Assembly: GCA_965227645.1 (NCBI GenBank)
Contig: OZ245773.1
Span: 2,108,001-2,172,000, forward strand
Direction of reading: 5' to 3'
DNA length: 64,000 bases
Source: Flavimaribacter sp024343425
GTDB lineage: Bacteria > Pseudomonadota > Alphaproteobacteria > Rhizobiales > Rhizobiaceae
Part shown: one piece after another, positions 61,011-64,000 of the stretch
Layout: each line of letters begins with the position of its first letter
How positions within the stretch are numbered: position 1 is the stretch's first letter
Notes under the pieces: generated by a model
What the model was told of the DNA's origin: nothing
The model's input: only the letters and a program-made list of their open reading frames with translations
Database searches by the model: none
Position numbers and translations under genes: made by a program

Positions 61011-61601
61011 ATGGATGCAATCGTAAAAAACAAACCGTCGAAAGCAGAGGCGGAGGCCGCAGTGGAAACACTGTTGCGCTGGATCGGTGACGACACCACT
61101 CGCGAAGGTCTCATCGACACGCCTTCTCGCGTAGCTGCCGCCTATGGCGAGCTGTTTTCCGGCTATGGCAAGTCGCCGGAAGAGGTCCTGGGGCGCACCT
61201 TCGAGGAAGTTGCAGGATATGAAGACATCGTCTTGATAAAGGACATCAATTTCTTCTCCCATTGTGAGCACCATTTGGTCCCCATTATCGGGAAAGCCCA
61301 CATAGGATATCTTCCGGATCGCCGGGTCGTGGGTTTATCAAAGCTTGTGCGTGTCGTGGATATGTACGCCCGGAGATTGCAGACACAGGAAGCGATGACT
61401 GCGCAGATTGCTGATGCGATAGAAACCCATCTGCGTCCGCTTGGCGTCGCAGTCGTCATCGAGGCCGAGCATATGTGTATGGCCATGCGCGGGATTCGCC
61501 TACAGGGCTCTACCACCATGACGACAACCTTTCGCGGCAGTTTCAAGAACGACGTCAACAGCCAAGTCCGCTTCATGACAATGCTGCGCGAATCCGCGTA
61601 A
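61011..61601 (+). CDS. folE: GTP cyclohydrolase I
   Basis: This 196-residue enzyme converts GTP to 7,8-dihydroneopterin triphosphate, the first step of folate and pterin synthesis. It has the zinc ligands in FFSHCEHHLVPIIGKAHIGY and MCMAMRGI, with the product-binding GLSKLVRVVDMYARRLQTQE. Length is typical for the type IA enzyme. The ATG at 61011 is supported by GGAGA upstream; an in-frame start at 60969 adds 14 unrelated residues. It leads into hisI, 28 bases downstream, as is conserved in the order. Confidence 0.97.
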   Translation: MDAIVKNKPSKAEAEAAVETLLRWIGDDTTREGLIDTPSRVAAAYGELFSGYGKSPEEVLGRTFEEVAGYEDIVLIKDINFFSHCEHHLVPIIGKAHIGYLPDRRVVGLSKLVRVVDMYARRLQTQEAMTAQIADAIETHLRPLGVAVVIEAEHMCMAMRGIRLQGSTTMTTTFRGSFKNDVNSQVRFMTMLRESA

Positions 61602-61629
61602 GCGGCAAATCCTCCAAGGGTAATAAAGT

Positions 61630-62067
61630 ATGTGCAACGCAACCGCCGCAAGCAAGCAGGATCTTGAGGAAGGCGATGCTTTGACGCCTCGCTTCGACGC
61701 CAACGGTCTGGTTACCGCCGTCGTCACCGACGCGGACGATGGAACAGTTCTGATGTTGGCGCATATGAATCGCGAAGCATTAGACCTGACAGTGTCCACC
61801 GGAATCGCGCATTACTACAGCCGGTCGCGCAAGCAACTCTGGAAAAAGGGGGAAACCTCCGGAAATCTGCAGACAGTCACGGAAGCGAGAATTGATTGCG
61901 ATCAGGATGCGATCTGGCTCAAGGTGCGGGTCGCCGGGCATTCAGCAACGTGTCACACTGGCAGGCGCAGTTGCTTTTATCGACGTATTGAAGGGACCGA
62001 TCATGGTCCCCTGCTCCGCTTTGACGAATCCCGGCCGCTTTTTGATCCAAGTGATGTTTACGGGTGA
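61630..62067 (+). CDS. hisI: Phosphoribosyl-AMP cyclohydrolase
   Basis: The 145-residue metalloenzyme catalyses the third step of histidine synthesis. It has the conserved MLAHMNREALDLTVSTGIAH, the SRSRKQLWKKGETSGN loop and the zinc Cys residues in DCDQDAIWLKV and GHSATCHTGRRSCFYRRI. The monofunctional form, without a fused HisE, is standard in alphaproteobacteria. It starts 28 bases after folE and likely shares its transcript. The patatin-like gene follows after a gap of about 150 bases. Confidence 0.97.
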   Translation: MCNATAASKQDLEEGDALTPRFDANGLVTAVVTDADDGTVLMLAHMNREALDLTVSTGIAHYYSRSRKQLWKKGETSGNLQTVTEARIDCDQDAIWLKVRVAGHSATCHTGRRSCFYRRIEGTDHGPLLRFDESRPLFDPSDVYG

Positions 62068-62217
62068 TTTAGTCGGGAAGTGATTCCATTGGCAGATCTG
62101 CTTTTGCGTATCAATCGCTATAGAAAAACTGGTGTGGACTTCGGATATTGAAATTGTCCATATTTTGGACAGAAGTTTCCGCCGAATATGCGGCATGGCA
62201 ATTGCACGGGGATAATC

Positions 62218-63099
62218 GTGCTGGACAAGACAGAAAAAGGATCGATTGCGCTTGCACTCGGTGGCGGGGCAGCTCGCGGCTGGGCGCATATCGGCGTGCT
62301 GCGCGCTCTCGACGAGGCCGGAATAAAGGTCGGCATGGTGGCCGGCACCTCCATAGGCGCGCTTGTCGGAGGGTGTTATCTTGCCGGCAAACTCGACGAA
62401 CTCGAGGAGTTTGCGAGAAGCCTGACATTGCGCCGAATTGTCGCCTTGCTGGATTTTGCAGTGGGTGGAAGCGGATTGTTTGCCGGAATGCGCTTGAGCA
62501 AGCGGATGCGCCAGCATCTGGAAGGCATGGATATCGAAGATCTGGACCGACCTTTCGTTTCTGTTGCGACCGAGATTTCCACCGGACACGAAATCTGGAT
62601 ACACAGCGGATCGCTTGTCACCGCCATTCACGCGTCATACGCGTTGCCTGGCATATTCGAGCCAGTTTTGTGCAACGGCCGCACCCTGGTTGACGGGGCC
62701 TTGGTCAACCCTGTGCCGGTTTCCGTTTGTCGCGCCCATGAAGCGCCGCTGGTGGTTGCGGTCAATCTGCAGCAAGAGCTTTACGGGCGCTCAGCCGTCA
62801 TCAAGCATCATGCTTCAGAAGTTCTGGATAACGGCGCAATGCAGATCGACAAGACAGATCGAAGAAAAGCCCGAAAAATTGGAATGACCAATGTCATGGT
62901 CGAATCCTACAATATCATTCAGGATCGCATCGCGCGGGCGCGGCTTGCCGGCGATCCGCCCGACCTGCTGCTTCTTCCCAAACTGGGTGAGATCGGACTC
63001 GCCGATTTCCATCGTGCATCGGACGCGATCGACCGCGGCTATGAGGAAGCAACAGCGCGAATGGCCGAGTTGCGTAGGCTTTGTGAAGTTCTCGTGTGA
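62218..63099 (+). CDS. Patatin-like phospholipase family protein (RssA-like)
   Basis: The 293-residue serine hydrolase has the patatin signature. Oxyanion loop GGGAARGWAHIGVLRALDE is followed by the nucleophile elbow GTSIGALVGG and the catalytic Asp in DGALVNPVPVSVCRAH. No signal peptide is present. These cytoplasmic or membrane-associated enzymes deacylate phospholipids. I favour the GTG at 62218, with GGGGA upstream, over an ATG at 62188 that has no ribosome site. It follows folE-hisI in the same direction and order as in other Rhizobiales. Confidence 0.92.
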   Translation: MLDKTEKGSIALALGGGAARGWAHIGVLRALDEAGIKVGMVAGTSIGALVGGCYLAGKLDELEEFARSLTLRRIVALLDFAVGGSGLFAGMRLSKRMRQHLEGMDIEDLDRPFVSVATEISTGHEIWIHSGSLVTAIHASYALPGIFEPVLCNGRTLVDGALVNPVPVSVCRAHEAPLVVAVNLQQELYGRSAVIKHHASEVLDNGAMQIDKTDRRKARKIGMTNVMVESYNIIQDRIARARLAGDPPDLLLLPKLGEIGLADFHRASDAIDRGYEEATARMAELRRLCEVLV

Positions 63100-63141
63100 A
63101 CACGATCGCTAAGCCAGGCTTCGGCAAGACAAGCCGGGCGA

Positions 63142-63495
63142 TCAGGATATCGCGAAAAGGCCACCAAACAGCACGACTTCCGCAACGACAATTCCAACAA
63201 TCATCCGCTGACGGGACAGTAGAAAAGCTGAAAAGCCTATGGCGCATGCGCCGATGCGAAGCCATACAGGCGTCGTCGACAGAACTCCGGTTGGATAGAG
63301 GATCATTTGTGAGATGACTGCGGCCACCAACGCCGTGGCGATTGACCGCACCAGGTACATTACTTCCGAGTCATTACTCAGTCGGTTGCCAACGAGAACT
63401 CCTAACCAACGCCAAACATCGGTCACGAGCCAACCGGCGATCAGGATGTATAGATAGGTCCAATATCCGTGGTCAAAGAGGCTGTCAGGACTCAT
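63142..63495 (-). CDS. azlD: AzlD family branched-chain amino acid export subunit
   Basis: The 117-residue membrane protein has about four helices, beginning YLYILIAGWLVTDVWRWLGV, and the AzlD layout with VMYLVRSIATALVAAVIS. With AzlC it forms an inner-membrane exporter for branched-chain amino acids or their analogues. The ATG at 63495 lies inside the end of azlC, an 11-base overlap that implies coupled translation. An in-frame start at 63555 would add 20 residues within azlC and is unlikely. Confidence 0.88.
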   Translation of the reverse strand: MSPDSLFDHGYWTYLYILIAGWLVTDVWRWLGVLVGNRLSNDSEVMYLVRSIATALVAAVISQMILYPTGVLSTTPVWLRIGACAIGFSAFLLSRQRMIVGIVVAEVVLFGGLFAIS

Positions 63496-64000
63496 CAGCG
63501 CTCCTGAATTTTCGGCTCGCTCTTTCCAGCGCAAAGGCAATAATTCCGCCGGCAATACCGGCGACCAGGATCGAATAGCCTGGTGTAAGATGGTGGAAAA
63601 TCGGCCCCAGTATCAGTCCTGCCACCATCGCGAAATAGACTTCCGGAGTGCGGGCGGAAGCCCATATCGAAGTAATGAAATAGATCGGCGTCAGGAAAAA
63701 CAACGCGCCCGCCACCATTTCAGGTAATCTGTCGATGACGCCATAGAGGACAGCGACCAGGACCACATTGGCGCAGGTCATGGTTATTGCGAAACCGGCA
63801 AAGAAAGGCAGTCGTCCATTTTCCGGAATATCGCGGACATTCTGCATGGTGTAGACCCATGTGGTCACCGCGATGAAATGAGAGAGAAGCAGTAATTTCC
63901 AGGTTGGCGTCGACTTGGTTCGTATTTCCGGTATCAGAACGGTCACCATCGGCATGAGCCGCATCGATGATAGTCCGACGGCGATTGCAGCGGCCGGCAG
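63485..64000 (-). CDS. azlC: AzlC family branched-chain amino acid transporter (5' end outside the window)
   Basis: The frame stays open to the window edge and gives about 171 residues of an AzlC-type permease, with at least four helices (VVLVAVLYGVIDRLPEMVAG, LFFLTPIYFITSIWASART). Full AzlC proteins are about 230-240 residues, so the N-terminus lies beyond 64000. The visible SSMRLMPMVTVLIPEIR matches the family's conserved inner region. It overlaps azlD, its partner subunit, by 11 bases. Confidence 0.88.
   Translation of the reverse strand: MPAAAIAVGLSSMRLMPMVTVLIPEIRTKSTPTWKLLLLSHFIAVTTWVYTMQNVRDIPENGRLPFFAGFAITMTCANVVLVAVLYGVIDRLPEMVAGALFFLTPIYFITSIWASARTPEVYFAMVAGLILGPIFHHLTPGYSILVAGIAGGIIAFALERASRKFRSADES

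Overview
The window looks like a chromosomal segment of an alphaproteobacterium, most likely of the order Hyphomicrobiales (Rhizobiales), in the Phyllobacteriaceae/Rhizobiaceae range. The basis is the gene set and order: an IalB-type protein, mfd-sdhE divergent from recG, DUF502-glmS-glmU, DUF2336, and the block thrS-yidD-iscU-like / folE-hisI-patatin / azlD-azlC. Base composition is moderately GC-rich and fairly even, apart from AT-rich pockets near 34.6-34.9, 46.9-47.2 and 52.7-52.9 kb. I see no rRNA, CRISPR array, transposase or integrase. There is one tRNA, tRNA-Lys(UUU).

Region by region. 0-5 kb: AEC-family carrier, hspQ, IalB-like secreted protein, a YejA-type oligopeptide-binding protein and a FrnE-like DsbA oxidoreductase. 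5-16.6 kb: housekeeping block with mfd, sdhE, recG, DUF1801, DUF502, glmS, glmU and ccdA. 16.7-18.4 kb: tRNA-Lys, an orphan lipoprotein and a methyltransferase. 18.5-23.9 kb: a carbohydrate/glycerophosphodiester ABC operon (binding protein, two permeases, ATPase, glycerophosphodiesterase) whose second permease carries an apparent frameshift. 23.9-33.6 kb: an LprI-MliC lysozyme-inhibitor fusion, a DenD-like dehydrogenase, a FrcK-like kinase, a periplasmic binding protein translationally coupled to a large membrane adenylate cyclase, a histidine phosphatase, an HxlR regulator, an EamA exporter and a Coa1-family protein. 33.6-35.6 kb: a phage-type switch, with an XRE-S24 repressor divergent from an operon of three small genes behind a near-consensus promoter. 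35.9-44.2 kb: a catabolic island with an MttB-superfamily methyltransferase, a PaaI thioesterase, a TAXI-TRAP importer, and genes resembling L-piperidine-6-carboxylate dehydrogenase (amaB) and L-pipecolate oxidase (amaA). 44-57.8 kb: accessory metabolism, including an MFS transporter, aldo/keto reductase, D-Ala-D-Ala dipeptidase coupled to soxR, lyxose isomerase plus fructokinase, a DUF6362 protein, a GMC oxidoreductase, an SDR protein lacking the usual Tyr, DUF2336, a CoA-ester lyase, a nitroreductase and an exported protein. 57.8-64 kb: thrS, yidD, an IscU-like scaffold, folE, hisI, a patatin-like phospholipase and azlD-azlC, the last cut by the window end.

The clearest candidates for something undescribed are the binding protein-adenylate cyclase pair (26.4-30.6 kb), the MttB/TRAP/amaBA island (36-44 kb), the S24 switch (33.6-35.6 kb), and the soxR-dipeptidase unit with a tiny coupled ORF (47.1-48.5 kb). 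Several strong dyads and stem-loops lie in intergenic gaps and are listed separately. All family assignments come from reading motifs in the translations; no database search was run.
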